Assembly: GCF_003014755.1 (NCBI RefSeq) | Contig: NZ_PYAW01000001.1 | Coordinates: 434,001-498,000 of the forward strand | DNA: 64,000 bases | Direction: 5' to 3' | DNA from: Chitinophaga niastensis | Lineage (GTDB): Bacteria; Bacteroidota; Bacteroidia; Chitinophagales; Chitinophagaceae | The notes under the pieces: model-generated | The model's input: only the letters and a program-made list of their open reading frames with translations | Databases searched by the model: none | What the model was told of the DNA's origin: nothing | Part shown: positions 52,611 to 62,110 of the stretch, piece after piece | Layout of the letters: each line of letters starts with the position of its first letter | Position numbering within the stretch: position 1 is the stretch's first letter | Translations under genes and position numbers: made by a program

Positions 52611-54284
52611 TTACTTAGTACCAAACAACGTAGCAGCCAACCTTGCGTCATGCCCATATACGTCATCCCGGAAGTTCAATCTTCCGTTACTATCTACAAA
52701 AGCAGTGAAATAGCCAATAAATACAGGCACCTTATCCTTCAGCGTTACATATTTTTCTTTACCGGCATTCATGGCATCATCAATCTTCTGTTCTGTCCAG
52801 GTGGAATCGTCACGTAATAACCATTGTGCCAGATGCTTGGGTTCTGCAATCCGGATGCAACCATGGCTGAAAGAACGTTTGTTTTCTCCAAAGAGATAAC
52901 GGGCAGGTGTATCATGCAGATAGATGTTATACTCGTTCGGGAACAGGAATTTCACCTTGCCTAAAGAGTTCTTTCCGCCGGGCTTCTGTCTTACTATATA
53001 AGGGAAATTACCCCCTGAATATTTACCGAAACTGATAGATCCAGGTGAAATCACCTTACCACTCGCACCTACTATTTCCATATTCTGCCGGGCCAGATAG
53101 CCGCTACCATTGCGTTTGAGGCCGGGCAATACTTCTTTGGACAAAATACCGGGAGGTACATTCCAGTACGGGCTAAATACTACATAACGCAGGTCCTTAC
53201 TGAATATAACGGTGCTGGCACCTGGCTTGCCTACTACCACATTGCAGCTCCAGTCCAGTTTCCCTTTATCATATACATGCATTTTAAACTCCGGAATGTT
53301 TACCAGGATATAACTGGCGGGAGGTTCTACAGGCACCCAGCGTAAACGTTCCATATTCAGCAATATTTTCTCTATCCTTTGCTGAATAGGAGTATTCAGG
53401 GCGTCCAGTACATTTTGTTTAATGATACCATCATCCTTCATGCCCATCCTTACCTGGAAATTCCGGACAGCTGTATCCAGTGCCATTGTAAACCGCGCGC
53501 TGCTGTCTGTTCCCGGCAGGTCGCCGAAGGCTTCCAGCCTGTTTTTAATCAGGGAAATCACTACAGCAGAATCGCCCTTTTTAAAGCTTTTCTGCGTTGT
53601 TTTGATGGAGTCCCATTTCGTAGATGCTTCCAGCTTAGCCAGCTTTTTCAGCTGCGTACGTAGTAATATGTATTGTTTGTTTACCGGCTCATCTTCTTCA
53701 AAGGCATTGCTCTTTTTATTCAGCATAGAGTCCAGCAAACTGGCCATATCTATTTTCTTACGCGGAATAAACCATTCCAGGTCTTTGGCAGAATCAGCGG
53801 TAAGGCCGCCCCATACCTTGTTTCCATAGGCAAAGAATTGCGCGGTAAGCATCATTTCTATGCGGGGAATAGCAGTATCTCCGGGTTTTAGGCCTACATC
53901 ACTTACCAGCATTGTATCGGTGAGTTGCTGCAAATCGGGGGTCATCAAGCTGCTGTCTTTAATACCGTATTTAGCGTCATTCTTCATCATGTTAATGAAG
54001 TTGCCCGCCTGTTCGGTCAAACCGTCCTTATTGATCCATGCATAATGATAATCACGTTTACGGTAAAAGTTGCGGATATACTCATCGTACATACCATAGG
54101 TCTTATGCGACTGCAGAAAACTATTCACATAGTTGCTGTCCAGCGATTGCTCTATGTACGCTTCTTTTGTATAATGTGTGGTATCTCTCGCTTTGAGTTT
54201 CTTGCGGGAGCCACTTTCCTGCTGGCATGCAGCAAAAATAAGGATTGCCAGTAAGGAGAATAAGGTGTAAAAACGTATAGTCAT
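52611..54284 (-). CDS. L,D-transpeptidase lipoprotein (YcbB-like)
   Basis: The enzyme makes 3-3 cross-links in peptidoglycan or attaches proteins to it. From the ATG at 54284 it has a lipoprotein signal with lipobox IFAAC, an N-terminal helical scaffold (about 60-250), a peptidoglycan-binding-like stretch (about 255-300; LGDLPGTDSSARFTMALDTA), and the YkuD catalytic domain with IYLHDTP and SFSHGCIRI, where C is the nucleophile. At 557 residues it fits the YcbB group. The longer frame to 54353 hides the signal peptide and is not used. Confidence 0.92.
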   Translation of the reverse strand: MTIRFYTLFSLLAILIFAACQQESGSRKKLKARDTTHYTKEAYIEQSLDSNYVNSFLQSHKTYGMYDEYIRNFYRKRDYHYAWINKDGLTEQAGNFINMMKNDAKYGIKDSSLMTPDLQQLTDTMLVSDVGLKPGDTAIPRIEMMLTAQFFAYGNKVWGGLTADSAKDLEWFIPRKKIDMASLLDSMLNKKSNAFEEDEPVNKQYILLRTQLKKLAKLEASTKWDSIKTTQKSFKKGDSAVVISLIKNRLEAFGDLPGTDSSARFTMALDTAVRNFQVRMGMKDDGIIKQNVLDALNTPIQQRIEKILLNMERLRWVPVEPPASYILVNIPEFKMHVYDKGKLDWSCNVVVGKPGASTVIFSKDLRYVVFSPYWNVPPGILSKEVLPGLKRNGSGYLARQNMEIVGASGKVISPGSISFGKYSGGNFPYIVRQKPGGKNSLGKVKFLFPNEYNIYLHDTPARYLFGENKRSFSHGCIRIAEPKHLAQWLLRDDSTWTEQKIDDAMNAGKEKYVTLKDKVPVFIGYFTAFVDSNGRLNFRDDVYGHDARLAATLFGTK

Positions 54285-54449
54285 ATGCGTGATGGATGTA
54301 TTTAATGACTGAAAACAAACATGACAATGATACAGTATGGGATTAAACTGCATTTCAGCCGTAAATGTATGAAATATATGTACTTACACCTTCAGCGGTT
54401 GGTTAAATCTGTTGCATGAATTATATTTAGTACATAAATCACTATAAAT

Positions 54450-54776
54450 ATGACCAAGCCCTCCGCGCTACAGGATATTCCGATAAAGAACACCATCGCC
54501 GGCCATTATGGTCGTTTTGTTCATGGAGATAAAAGTACGCTTGCCTTCTGGGAAATAACCGCAGGATCAGTATCTCCCATACACCAGCACCCGCATGAGC
54601 AGATTACGTATATCGCCGAAGGTACCTTTGAGATGGAGTTGGATGGAAGAAAATATGTGTTACAGCAACATGATACGCTGGTTATTCCTCCCAATACTTT
54701 ACACGGAGGCCGTGCTGTGGTTGATTGCAAAATAATTGACAGTTTCAGTCCTGCCAGGGATGATTACAGGTTTTAA
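54450..54776 (+). CDS. Small single-domain cupin protein
   Basis: The 108-residue protein is a single cupin barrel. Cupin motif 1 is SPIHQHPHEQITYIAEGTFE, with metal-ligand histidines and E, and motif 2 is LVIPPNTLHGGRA with a further histidine. Such proteins bind a divalent metal and act as isomerases, dioxygenases or sensors; the substrate cannot be read from sequence. It is a single gene with a strong terminator. Confidence 0.88.
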   Translation: MTKPSALQDIPIKNTIAGHYGRFVHGDKSTLAFWEITAGSVSPIHQHPHEQITYIAEGTFEMELDGRKYVLQQHDTLVIPPNTLHGGRAVVDCKIIDSFSPARDDYRF

Positions 54777-54814
54777 AAAGAAAAGGTCCTGATGTACATC
54801 AGGACCTTTTCTTT
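54776..54814. terminator. Bidirectional terminator between the cupin and ribonuclease G genes
   Basis: AAAAGGTCCTGATG pairs perfectly with CATCAGGACCTTTT around TA, and the flanking A/T runs extend the pairing. It directly abuts both stop codons. Confidence 0.9.
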
Positions 54815-56364
54815 TATAATTTAATTTCTTCGTCGTTGGCATCAAAGAAACGATATTCAGTAAGATGGTAATTGGAATCTGCTTTTAGTTTGATCCACTT
54901 TTTATATTGGAAGTACCATTTCCATTGTTTAGAGGCGAGGAAGCCTTTAGTAAGATAAGCGTGCAATATAGCATGTACCCGGATGGTTAATCCTTTATGC
55001 TGATGATTCAGCAGATACTGCAAATTCTTTTCAATATCCTCCAGGATCAGCATAGATGCGCCGATTTTTCCGGTTCCTTTACAGGTAGGACAATCTTCTG
55101 CAACAGATATAGTAATCTCAGGTTTTACCCGCTGACGGGTAATTTGCATGAGACCAAATTTTGAAATCGGTAAGATGGTATGTTTTGCTCTGTCCTGCGC
55201 CATGAATTTCTCCATCGCTTCAAAAATTGTCTTTTTGTTTTCTGGCAGCTTCATATCAATGAAGTCAATGATAATGATACCGCCAAGATCGCGCAGTCTG
55301 AGCTGGCGGGCTATTTCGCCTGCCGCTTCCAGGTTGGATGCCAGTGCATTTTGTTCCTGGTTGTTGCTGGAGCTTTTATAACCACTGTTCACATCTACTA
55401 CGTGCAAAGCTTCCGTAGCTTCAATAATCAGGTACACGCCACTATCAAGGTTCACGGTTTTACCAAAAGACGCCTTTACCTGGCGGGTAATACCATAATT
55501 ATCGAAGATGGGAGAACCGTTATTATAGTAGTTAACGATATCAGACTTTTCAGGTGCAATCTTTTGGATATACGTTTTGGTGTCTGTATAAATGTTTTTA
55601 TCGTTAATGACTATACGATTGAAGCTCTCGTTGAGCAGATCGCGCAGGATGCTGGTGGTTTTGGTTTGCTCGCTCAGGATCTTTTGCGGGGCCTGGCCAC
55701 CACTGAGATTTGCCTGGATATTTTTCCAGGTTTGAACGAGGGTAGTCAAATCTTCGTGTAATTCTGCTGTTTTCTTTCCTTCAGCTGCAGTGCGTACAAT
55801 TACGCCAAAGTTGGGCGTTTTGATAGCTTCTACAATTTTCTGTAATCTTTTTCTTTCTTCGGAAGAGTGGATTTTTTTAGAAACCGCAACAATATCGTTA
55901 AAGGGAGTTAACACTATAAACCTTCCGGGCAAAGAGATTTCGCAGCTAAGGCGGGGGCCTTTAGAAGAAATGGGTTCTTTCAGAATTTGTACGAGGATGT
56001 TGGGTTTACCGCCCAGTACATCAGTAATTTTACCGGTCTTTACTATTTCCGGTTCATTTTTAAACTTAGTGAAATCAAATCCTTCAGGGGTTTTATCACT
56101 GATGGCAGTTGCCGTAAATTTAAGAATAGATCGGATATAGGGGCTCAGATCCGTGTAATGCAAGAAGGCATCTTTTTCGAAGCCAACGTCCACAAATGCA
56201 GCGTTTAAGCCGGGAATCAGCTTCTTTACCTTACCAAGGTACAGATCACCTACTGCGAAGTTAGGATTGCCACTTTCGTGGTGCAATTCTACTAGCTTCT
56301 TATCTTCCAGTAACGCAATTTCCACACCTGTGGGAGCCGCATTTATAATAAGTTCCTTATTCAA
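54814..56364 (-). CDS. rng: Ribonuclease G/E family protein
   Basis: RNase G/E endonucleases process rRNA and decay mRNA. The 516-residue protein has an S1-like RNA-binding domain (about 38-130, GDLYLGKVKKLIPGLNAAFV with the typical insert), the catalytic DNase I-like region with VVDVNSGYKSS and GGIIIIDFIDM (metal-binding D residues), and a zinc-link motif CPTCKGTGKI. It lacks the long C-terminal scaffold of RNase E, so it is the G form. It lies next to HU, mutY and ssb, a neighbourhood often seen in Bacteroidota. Confidence 0.94.
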   Translation of the reverse strand: MNKELIINAAPTGVEIALLEDKKLVELHHESGNPNFAVGDLYLGKVKKLIPGLNAAFVDVGFEKDAFLHYTDLSPYIRSILKFTATAISDKTPEGFDFTKFKNEPEIVKTGKITDVLGGKPNILVQILKEPISSKGPRLSCEISLPGRFIVLTPFNDIVAVSKKIHSSEERKRLQKIVEAIKTPNFGVIVRTAAEGKKTAELHEDLTTLVQTWKNIQANLSGGQAPQKILSEQTKTTSILRDLLNESFNRIVINDKNIYTDTKTYIQKIAPEKSDIVNYYNNGSPIFDNYGITRQVKASFGKTVNLDSGVYLIIEATEALHVVDVNSGYKSSSNNQEQNALASNLEAAGEIARQLRLRDLGGIIIIDFIDMKLPENKKTIFEAMEKFMAQDRAKHTILPISKFGLMQITRQRVKPEITISVAEDCPTCKGTGKIGASMLILEDIEKNLQYLLNHQHKGLTIRVHAILHAYLTKGFLASKQWKWYFQYKKWIKLKADSNYHLTEYRFFDANDEEIKL

Positions 56365-56687
56365 GCGTCCAAAATTTTAACCTTTAAAACTTCACCTTTT
56401 ATGCTATGCACACGGCTATTAAGAACAGCTTACTGCATACTACAACAATAGCTCACCATAAAGTTAGCGTATTTCTTCACGTTCGTGATGATGGATTGCT
56501 TAAGGGTTCAGCGATCACTGCAGGTAATGTCCGGAGAATTCTTATGCGGGATCTATGGAAACAACCTGCATGACTTAAGCAATTTAAGAAGTAAATGCTG
56601 AAATCATGCAGGATATATGAAAATTTTTATCCGACCACCGCGCCGGGATAATACCTGATTAGTATAAATGGCGGGAAACTGGAGTAA
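56365..56687. other. Intergenic region upstream of ribonuclease G
   Basis: These 323 bp show no convincing gene, strong hairpin or clear TAnnTTTG box on the minus strand. They should contain the rng promoter and leader; RNase E/G leaders are often long and autoregulatory. Confidence 0.35.
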
Positions 56688-56783
56688 TTATTTCTTTTTA
56701 CTTTTATGCCGGTTCTTTCTCAGTCTTTTTTTACGCTTGTGAGTGGCAATTTTATGTCTTTTTCTTTTCTTACCGCAAGGCAT
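56688..56783 (-). CDS. Small ribosomal protein, bS22-like (AURKAIP1/COX24 domain)
   Basis: A 31-residue frame from the ATG at 56783 to the TAA at 56688 encodes MPCGKKRKRHKIATHKRKKR and ends NRHKSKKK. Twenty-one residues are K, R or H. The K-R-x-K-x-x-K-I-x-T-H-K-x-K-K-x-x-R-K pattern is that of the bacterial AURKAIP1/COX24 family, which includes mycobacterial ribosomal protein bS22 and is homologous to mitochondrial mS38. The frame begins 36 bp after the TPR gene, so it is probably the last gene of the HU-TPR transcript. It is below most gene-length cut-offs. Confidence 0.85.
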   Translation of the reverse strand: MPCGKKRKRHKIATHKRKKRLRKNRHKSKKK

Positions 56784-56819
56784 ACGCTGATACGTTTTTA
56801 AATGATTGAAAAATAAATA

Positions 56820-57665
56820 TTATTGAATACTTTTAATATAACTATCTACTTCCTTCTTCAGTTCCGGATCGGTCATGAGTTGTTTGCTTTTTTCAAACAG
56901 TTCAATCGCTTTCTTCTTATCTCCTTTGCTCCTGTATGATTCTGCCAGCACAAATAATACTTTCGCATTATCCGGATGATTTTTCATTACTCCTTCCAGT
57001 CTTTCGATAGCTTTATCGTACTGACCTGATGTAATAGCCAGGTTTGCTAATGTAACCTGTGCATCAATATTATCAGGATGTGCAGCCACTACTTCTCTCA
57101 GCTTGGCCACCCCTGTCATCGGTTCGCCGGTATTCATGTACACCATTGCCTGCGATATTTTCAGGGTGTCGTTTGCCGGGTTCAATTGAATCGCCTGGTC
57201 AAACAAAGTAATTGCCTGCTGGGCTTCCCATTTTGCTACACGCGGATCTTCTGCATGTTGCAAGTGGGCCAAAAATAAATTGGCTGCAAAGGTGAGGCTT
57301 TTTTCGGAATTTTCCAACTTAGCGGCTTCGCCAAGATAATATGCGGCAACGGGCAGCTGGTTCAGGCTGTCCCAGGTGTTGTACAATTGTCTGTACGCGG
57401 CTATCTGCTGGGTCTTAACATCCCCGCGAACAACATTTGTTTCAATTGTATTTACCTGTAAAAGTTTTTCTGCAGGAATTTTTCCCTTCGCTGTACTTAA
57501 CAGTTCGGAAAAGGCAATAGGGTCTATATCCTGACCGCCACCTTTCATTGGCGCAGCAGATGACATAGGTTTCTTATCTGACCGGGGCACAGTACGGCCA
57601 AAGGCGAATAATACCACCAATAATGCTACAGCAGCACCAACCAGGAGAACTTGTGATTTTTGCAT
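56820..57665 (-). CDS. Membrane-anchored TPR protein
   Basis: The 281-residue protein has an N-terminal membrane anchor (about 6-24) and then a polar periplasmic or cytoplasmic region. About four tetratricopeptide repeats follow (about 125-270, for example NPANDTLKISQAMVYMNTGE, then ITSGQYDKAIERLEGVMKNH and SYRSKGDKKKAIELFEKSKQ). TPR arrays mediate protein contacts; no enzyme motif is present. It lies 24 bp after the HU gene on the same strand. Confidence 0.88.
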   Translation of the reverse strand: MQKSQVLLVGAAVALLVVLFAFGRTVPRSDKKPMSSAAPMKGGGQDIDPIAFSELLSTAKGKIPAEKLLQVNTIETNVVRGDVKTQQIAAYRQLYNTWDSLNQLPVAAYYLGEAAKLENSEKSLTFAANLFLAHLQHAEDPRVAKWEAQQAITLFDQAIQLNPANDTLKISQAMVYMNTGEPMTGVAKLREVVAAHPDNIDAQVTLANLAITSGQYDKAIERLEGVMKNHPDNAKVLFVLAESYRSKGDKKKAIELFEKSKQLMTDPELKKEVDSYIKSIQ

Positions 57666-57689
57666 CGCCTAAAATATTAGGCTGCAAAA

Positions 57690-57977
57690 TTAAGAACTTT
57701 TCAGCTTCTTTACCTCAGCAACAAATTCTTTCGAAGGTTTGAATGCCGGAATAAAGTGCTCAGGGATCTCCACAGCTACGTTCTTCTTGATGTTACGCCC
57801 AATTTTGGCTGCTCGTTTCTTGGTGATAAAACTACCAAACCCACGGATGTAAATGTGTTCACCGTTGGCAAGGGCTTCTTTCACCTCCTTGAACATGGCC
57901 TCGAGTGTTACTAACACATCTACTTTGGGGATGCCGGTTTTTTCAGCAATGTTGTTAATTAAATCAGCTTTTCTCAT
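57690..57977 (-). CDS. HU/IHF-family DNA-binding protein
   Basis: The 95-residue protein has the HU dimerisation helices (MRKADLINNIAEKTGIPKVD), the conserved RGFGSF and the DNA-binding arm ending IPAFKPSKEF. The arm region RNIKKNVAVEIPEHFI departs from the usual RNPxTGExIxI sequence, as in several Bacteroidota paralogues. It is divergent from mutY and heads the HU-TPR-bS22-like gene run. Confidence 0.92.
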   Translation of the reverse strand: MRKADLINNIAEKTGIPKVDVLVTLEAMFKEVKEALANGEHIYIRGFGSFITKKRAAKIGRNIKKNVAVEIPEHFIPAFKPSKEFVAEVKKLKSS

Positions 57978-58196
57978 ATGAAAGCGAGAGGATTACTTTA
58001 CTCTCAAAGTTAATTTAAAAATTTTAATTGCTGAATTTTAGGCAAATAAATTTTATTATTTTTTCTCATACCTGCTATTGGCGATAATTTATATTTATTT
58101 GCATGCCCGGAAATGGTTATCAGATATAACTTATAGGGTTTTGGACAGCATTTGCCATATCAATATACTAAATAATTTTATTAAAATAATATATAA

Positions 58197-59270
58197 ATGA
58201 TATCATCCCGACATTTTTTTACGGAAACATTACTGGAATGGAACCGGGAAACCAATACCCGCAACATGCCCTGGAAAGGTGAAAAAAATCCCTACCGGAT
58301 ATGGCTATCTGAAATTATTTTACAGCAAACCCGCGTGGAACAAGGCTGGCCGTACTATGAGCGATTCATTAAAAACTATCCGACGGTGAAAAAACTGGCC
58401 GCCGCACCAGAAGAAGAAGTGTTCCGCTTATGGCAGGGATTAGGCTATTATGCCCGTTGCAAAAATATGTTGGCCGCTGCCCGTGAAATTACCAATGCCT
58501 ACAACGGAACCTTCCCAAACCAGTACGATCAGATAAAAGCACTGAAAGGAATCGGTCCGTACACCGCTGCAGCTATTGCCTCTTTTGCCTTCAATCTCCC
58601 CCACGCTGTGCTCGATGGCAATGTTTTCCGGGTCCTCTCCCGCTACTTTGGTATAGAAACCCCCATAGACACCACCGCAGGCAAAAAACAATTTGAAGAG
58701 CTCGCAGGAGCATTATTGCTGAAAGACCAAGCAGCAGCGTACAATCAAAGCATCATGGATTTTGGTGCGGTAGTATGCAAACCCCAGCAACCTGTTTGCA
58801 GCGATTGCCCCCTGAATAAAAAATGTGTAGCCTATCATCAGCAACTGGTGGCGCTTCTCCCGATAAAATCTAAAAAACTCCAGATCAAAAAAAGATACTT
58901 TAACTACCTGCTGGTAGAACATAAAGAAGACATCTACATCCGGAAAAGAACAGAAAACGATATCTGGCAAAATCTCCATGAATTTATTTTGATAGAAACG
59001 CCCGCCCCCGTTGATATCACTTTATTACAAACTACAGATGCGTTCAAAAATATTTTTCAAAAAACAGCTTTTAACATAGAACGGGTATCTGCGCAATTTA
59101 AACAACAGCTTACGCATCAAACCATTCACAGCCAGTTCATTACCATCTCCCTGCAAAAGCCGCTCACGCAAAAGGAATATATGCTGGTGCCCCGCAAAAC
59201 ACTTAATAACTACGCTTTCCCGAAAACTATCACCACTTTTCTGGAGAGTAACCACCTGCAATTATTCTAA
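58197..59270 (+). CDS. mutY: A/G-specific adenine glycosylase
   Basis: MutY removes adenine mispaired with 8-oxoguanine. The 357-residue enzyme has RIWLSEIILQQTRVEQGWPY with the catalytic E, the helix-hairpin-helix LKGIGPYTAAAIASFAF, the catalytic D in AVLDGNVFRVLSR, and a 4Fe-4S cluster loop C-x6-C-x2-C-x5-C (CKPQQPVCSDCPLNKKC). The C-terminal NUDIX-like domain recognises 8-oxoG. It precedes ssb, gldE and gldD, the order known in Flavobacterium and other Bacteroidota. Confidence 0.96.
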   Translation: MISSRHFFTETLLEWNRETNTRNMPWKGEKNPYRIWLSEIILQQTRVEQGWPYYERFIKNYPTVKKLAAAPEEEVFRLWQGLGYYARCKNMLAAAREITNAYNGTFPNQYDQIKALKGIGPYTAAAIASFAFNLPHAVLDGNVFRVLSRYFGIETPIDTTAGKKQFEELAGALLLKDQAAAYNQSIMDFGAVVCKPQQPVCSDCPLNKKCVAYHQQLVALLPIKSKKLQIKKRYFNYLLVEHKEDIYIRKRTENDIWQNLHEFILIETPAPVDITLLQTTDAFKNIFQKTAFNIERVSAQFKQQLTHQTIHSQFITISLQKPLTQKEYMLVPRKTLNNYAFPKTITTFLESNHLQLF

Positions 59271-59468
59271 AAGACACACATACGAATTAAAAAATATACA
59301 TTAAACGTTAAGCCACTTAAAAATTAGTCCATCTTATCCAAATCCGGCTCAACCTGCTGCCAGCAAGAAATTTTTCCCTATCGATTGGAAAAAAATATTA
59401 ACTTTAAGAAGGTTGTTTATTTATTAAAAGAAGAACTTTTTAACAATAGACTAAAAAAACCTACAACT

Positions 59469-59927
59469 ATGAGAGGTGTTAATAAAGTAATCCTGATTGG
59501 CAATTTGGGCAGAGATCCGGATGTACAGTTTCTGGAAGGAAATATAGCGGTGGCTAAGTTTTCATTGGCTACAACTGAAACATTCAAGGACAGAGCCGGC
59601 AAACTCATTTCGCAAACAGAATGGCATACTGTAGTGCTGTGGCGGGGACTGGCAGAATTGGCGCAAAAGTACCTGCACAAAGGTAGCCTCGTTTACATTG
59701 AAGGTCGTTTACGCACCCGCAGCTGGGAAGACAAGGAAGGCAATAAAAAATTTGCCACCGAAGTTGTAGGAGACAACCTGGTAATGCTGGATAAACGCAT
59801 GGACCTCAATAACCAAGATCACCCCATACCTCACCATAGCAGTAGCGGTGCAGGCGGTGCAGAAAGTTTCCCGAATATGGAAATACCCCCTTCACTGAAT
59901 GAACCTGCAGACGATCTGCCTTTTTAG
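59469..59927 (+). CDS. ssb: Single-stranded DNA-binding protein
   Basis: From the ATG at 59469 the 152-residue protein begins MRGVNKVILIGNLGRDPDVQ, the standard SSB start, and has an OB fold to about residue 110 (QTEWHTVVLW, then KGSLVYIEGRLRTRSWED). A serine/glycine-rich linker follows, and the acidic tip PADDLPF binds partner proteins. The longer frame to 59385 begins with TTG and adds residues not found in SSBs. It lies between mutY and gldE. Confidence 0.95.
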   Translation: MRGVNKVILIGNLGRDPDVQFLEGNIAVAKFSLATTETFKDRAGKLISQTEWHTVVLWRGLAELAQKYLHKGSLVYIEGRLRTRSWEDKEGNKKFATEVVGDNLVMLDKRMDLNNQDHPIPHHSSSGAGGAESFPNMEIPPSLNEPADDLPF

Positions 59928-59983
59928 TTGTAAATAAAAATATTAAGTTTTCAATGTACGTAATCCCGTTAAGGGACATTACT

Positions 59984-59991
59984 TATATTTG
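59984..59991 (+). promoter_or_regulatory. Putative -7 promoter box of gldE-gldD
   Basis: TATATTTG matches TAnnTTTG and would start transcription near 59998, which is upstream of both candidate gldE start codons. Confidence 0.5.
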
Positions 59992-60053
59992 CGTGCAGGG
60001 AAAGCAATTCCATTGAATTACTTTCCCATTATTTTTGATTCTTTACATCAAAG

Positions 60054-61406
60054 TTGAACATCTTGGTTATCCTTTCGGCAAGCAACATATCCTATTTCTT
60101 ACAAGCCAGCACACCAATTGCCGCCCCTAATATGGTGGTGTTTCTGCTTGTTCTCTTTGTTTTGCTGCTGCTTACCTTCATCGTGTCCGGGGCAGAGGTT
60201 GCCTTCTTTTCCTTAAACTATAAGGACCTGAACGTACTCAAAACCCGCCAGAATGCATCCGGTAAGCTCATCACCAAATTGCTGGAAAAACCAAAATCAC
60301 TGCTGGCTTCTCTGCAAATAGCAGGTATCCTGCTGATGATCGCGTTTATCATGATCACCAACTACCTCGTTACCCAGATGGAAGACCTGCAAACCCTGCC
60401 GGTAGTTTCCTTTGTGGTACGTATTGCCGTTATATGCCTGGTGCTGCTGTTTTTCGGACAAATACTTCCACGCGTATGGGCTGCACAAAACAATATTCGT
60501 TTTGCTACCTATTTTGCCTGGTTCGTAAGCCTTATCCACGCTACACTGGAGCCTGTCAGCGATTTTTTTGTAAGCCTCAGCGGCAGCATGGAAGCTAAAT
60601 TGTTCCACCGTGGCAGCGGTCCGGTTAACTACCAAGAAATTGACGAAGCCATAGAAATGAGCGTAGACCCCACCGCTTCCCAGGAAGAAAAAAATATTCT
60701 CAAAGGCATTCTGAAGTTCGGTAACATCACCGTAAAACAAATCATGCGCGGCCGTTTGGATGTAAATGGCGTGGAATACAACAGCACATTTGATGATATC
60801 ATCAAGCGGGTAGCCGATTTGCACTACTCCCGTTTGCCTGTATACAAAGATAACCTGGACAATATCGTTGGCGTAATTCATACCAAAGACCTGCTCCCCC
60901 ACCTCGGTAAAGGAAATAGTTTCGACTGGCATGAAGTAATGCGGCAGCCTTTCTTTGTGCATGGTCACAAACTCATTGAAGACCTCCTCTCTGAATTCCA
61001 AAGCAGGCGCATGCATTTTGCTGTAGTAGTAGATGAATTTGGCGGTACCTCCGGCATTGTTACGCTGGAAGATATTATGGAAGAAGTAATCGGCGATATC
61101 AAAGATGAATTTGATGAAGAAGAATTCAACTACAACAAGGTAGACAACTTCACCTACGTATTTGAAGGAAAAACCATGCTGAACGACGTTTGCCGCATCA
61201 TTAACATATCTCCCGACACCTTTGAACATGTAAAAGGCGAAAGCGACTCTCTTGGCGGCTTAATTCTGGAGCTGGCCGGAAAATTTCCGGAAGAAAACAG
61301 CGTTATCAATTACAGCAACTTCGATTTCACTGTACTGGAAGTAAATAAAATGCGCATCCAGAAAGTACAGATCACCATCAGGCCCGACGCTGCAGAGAAA
61401 GCCTAG
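60054..61406 (+). CDS. gldE: Gliding motility-associated protein GldE (CNNM/CBS family)
   Basis: GldE is a paralogue of CorC/HlyC-type membrane proteins required with GldD for gliding in Flavobacterium. The 450-residue chain has an N-terminal membrane region (about 25-190, LLLLTFIVSGAEVAFFSLNY), two CBS domains (about 215-345, VKQIMRGRLDVNGV, then HTKDLLPHLG and VVDEFGGTSGIVTLEDIMEE) and a C-terminal CorC/HlyC domain. The start codon called is TTG at 60054; the next methionine, at 60132, is an alternative that keeps the membrane region. Directly followed by gldD. Confidence 0.93.
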   Translation: MNILVILSASNISYFLQASTPIAAPNMVVFLLVLFVLLLLTFIVSGAEVAFFSLNYKDLNVLKTRQNASGKLITKLLEKPKSLLASLQIAGILLMIAFIMITNYLVTQMEDLQTLPVVSFVVRIAVICLVLLFFGQILPRVWAAQNNIRFATYFAWFVSLIHATLEPVSDFFVSLSGSMEAKLFHRGSGPVNYQEIDEAIEMSVDPTASQEEKNILKGILKFGNITVKQIMRGRLDVNGVEYNSTFDDIIKRVADLHYSRLPVYKDNLDNIVGVIHTKDLLPHLGKGNSFDWHEVMRQPFFVHGHKLIEDLLSEFQSRRMHFAVVVDEFGGTSGIVTLEDIMEEVIGDIKDEFDEEEFNYNKVDNFTYVFEGKTMLNDVCRIINISPDTFEHVKGESDSLGGLILELAGKFPEENSVINYSNFDFTVLEVNKMRIQKVQITIRPDAAEKA

Positions 61407-61433
61407 GCCCGCCTATTAAATGTGAATAATAAA

Positions 61434-62033
61434 ATGCCAAACATAAAAGGAAAGGCTATTGCCGTTTTTTCCCTGCTGATATTCATGCTCGCTGCCTGTG
61501 AAAATGTATCCACACCTAAGCCCAGAGGATATTTCCAGATAAAGCTTCCGGAAAGAAAATACCGCACGTTTGATAAGCCCGGCTACCCTTATACATTCGA
61601 ATATCCAGAATATGCGAATATTATAAAGGATACTTCCTTTTTTGGAGAGATGCCGGAAAACCCTTACTGGATCAACGTTGACTTCCCCTCTCTCCATGGA
61701 AAAATTTATATGAGCTACAAAATTATCGGTCCTGGCAACAGCTTCCGTAAACTGGTGGATGATGCCTTCAAAATGACCTACAAACACACTTATAAAGCTG
61801 AATACATAGACGAAAATGTAATCCATACTGCCAACAAGGTCAGTGGTACTTTTTACGAAGTTGGCGGTAACGCCGCTTCTGCAAAGCAGTTTTTTGCTAC
61901 AGATTCCGTGAACCACTTCCTCCGTGGCGCACTTTATTTCGATGTAACACCAAATGCCGATTCACTGGCACCTGTGTGCAAATTCCTGGAACAGGACATG
62001 TGGCATATGGTGGAAACCCTCCGCTGGAGATAA
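61434..62033 (+). CDS. gldD: Gliding motility lipoprotein GldD
   Basis: GldD is an envelope lipoprotein needed for gliding and type IX secretion-linked functions in Flavobacterium. From the ATG at 61434 the 199-residue protein has a lipoprotein signal with lipobox MLAAC, then PRGYFQIKLPERKYRTFDK, the GldD hallmark, and MPENPYWINVDFP. A GTG at 61422 in the same frame is an alternative start. The gap to gldE is 27 bp, so the pair forms an operon. Chitinophagaceae do not all glide, so the genes may serve another envelope role here. Confidence 0.93.
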   Translation: MPNIKGKAIAVFSLLIFMLAACENVSTPKPRGYFQIKLPERKYRTFDKPGYPYTFEYPEYANIIKDTSFFGEMPENPYWINVDFPSLHGKIYMSYKIIGPGNSFRKLVDDAFKMTYKHTYKAEYIDENVIHTANKVSGTFYEVGGNAASAKQFFATDSVNHFLRGALYFDVTPNADSLAPVCKFLEQDMWHMVETLRWR

Positions 62034-62046
62034 CCACGTAATATTG

Positions 62047-62054
62047 TAACTTTG
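62047..62054 (+). promoter_or_regulatory. Putative -7 promoter box of the DUF3109 gene
   Basis: TAACTTTG matches TAnnTTTG. Transcription would begin near 62061, after the in-frame GTG at 62054, which supports the ATG at 62111 as the true start. Confidence 0.5.
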
Positions 62055-62110
62055 TGGTCTTATTAAAATTGTCTGCGGAGTGTTCATTCCAGGCAAAAGA
62101 CTATTACCAG

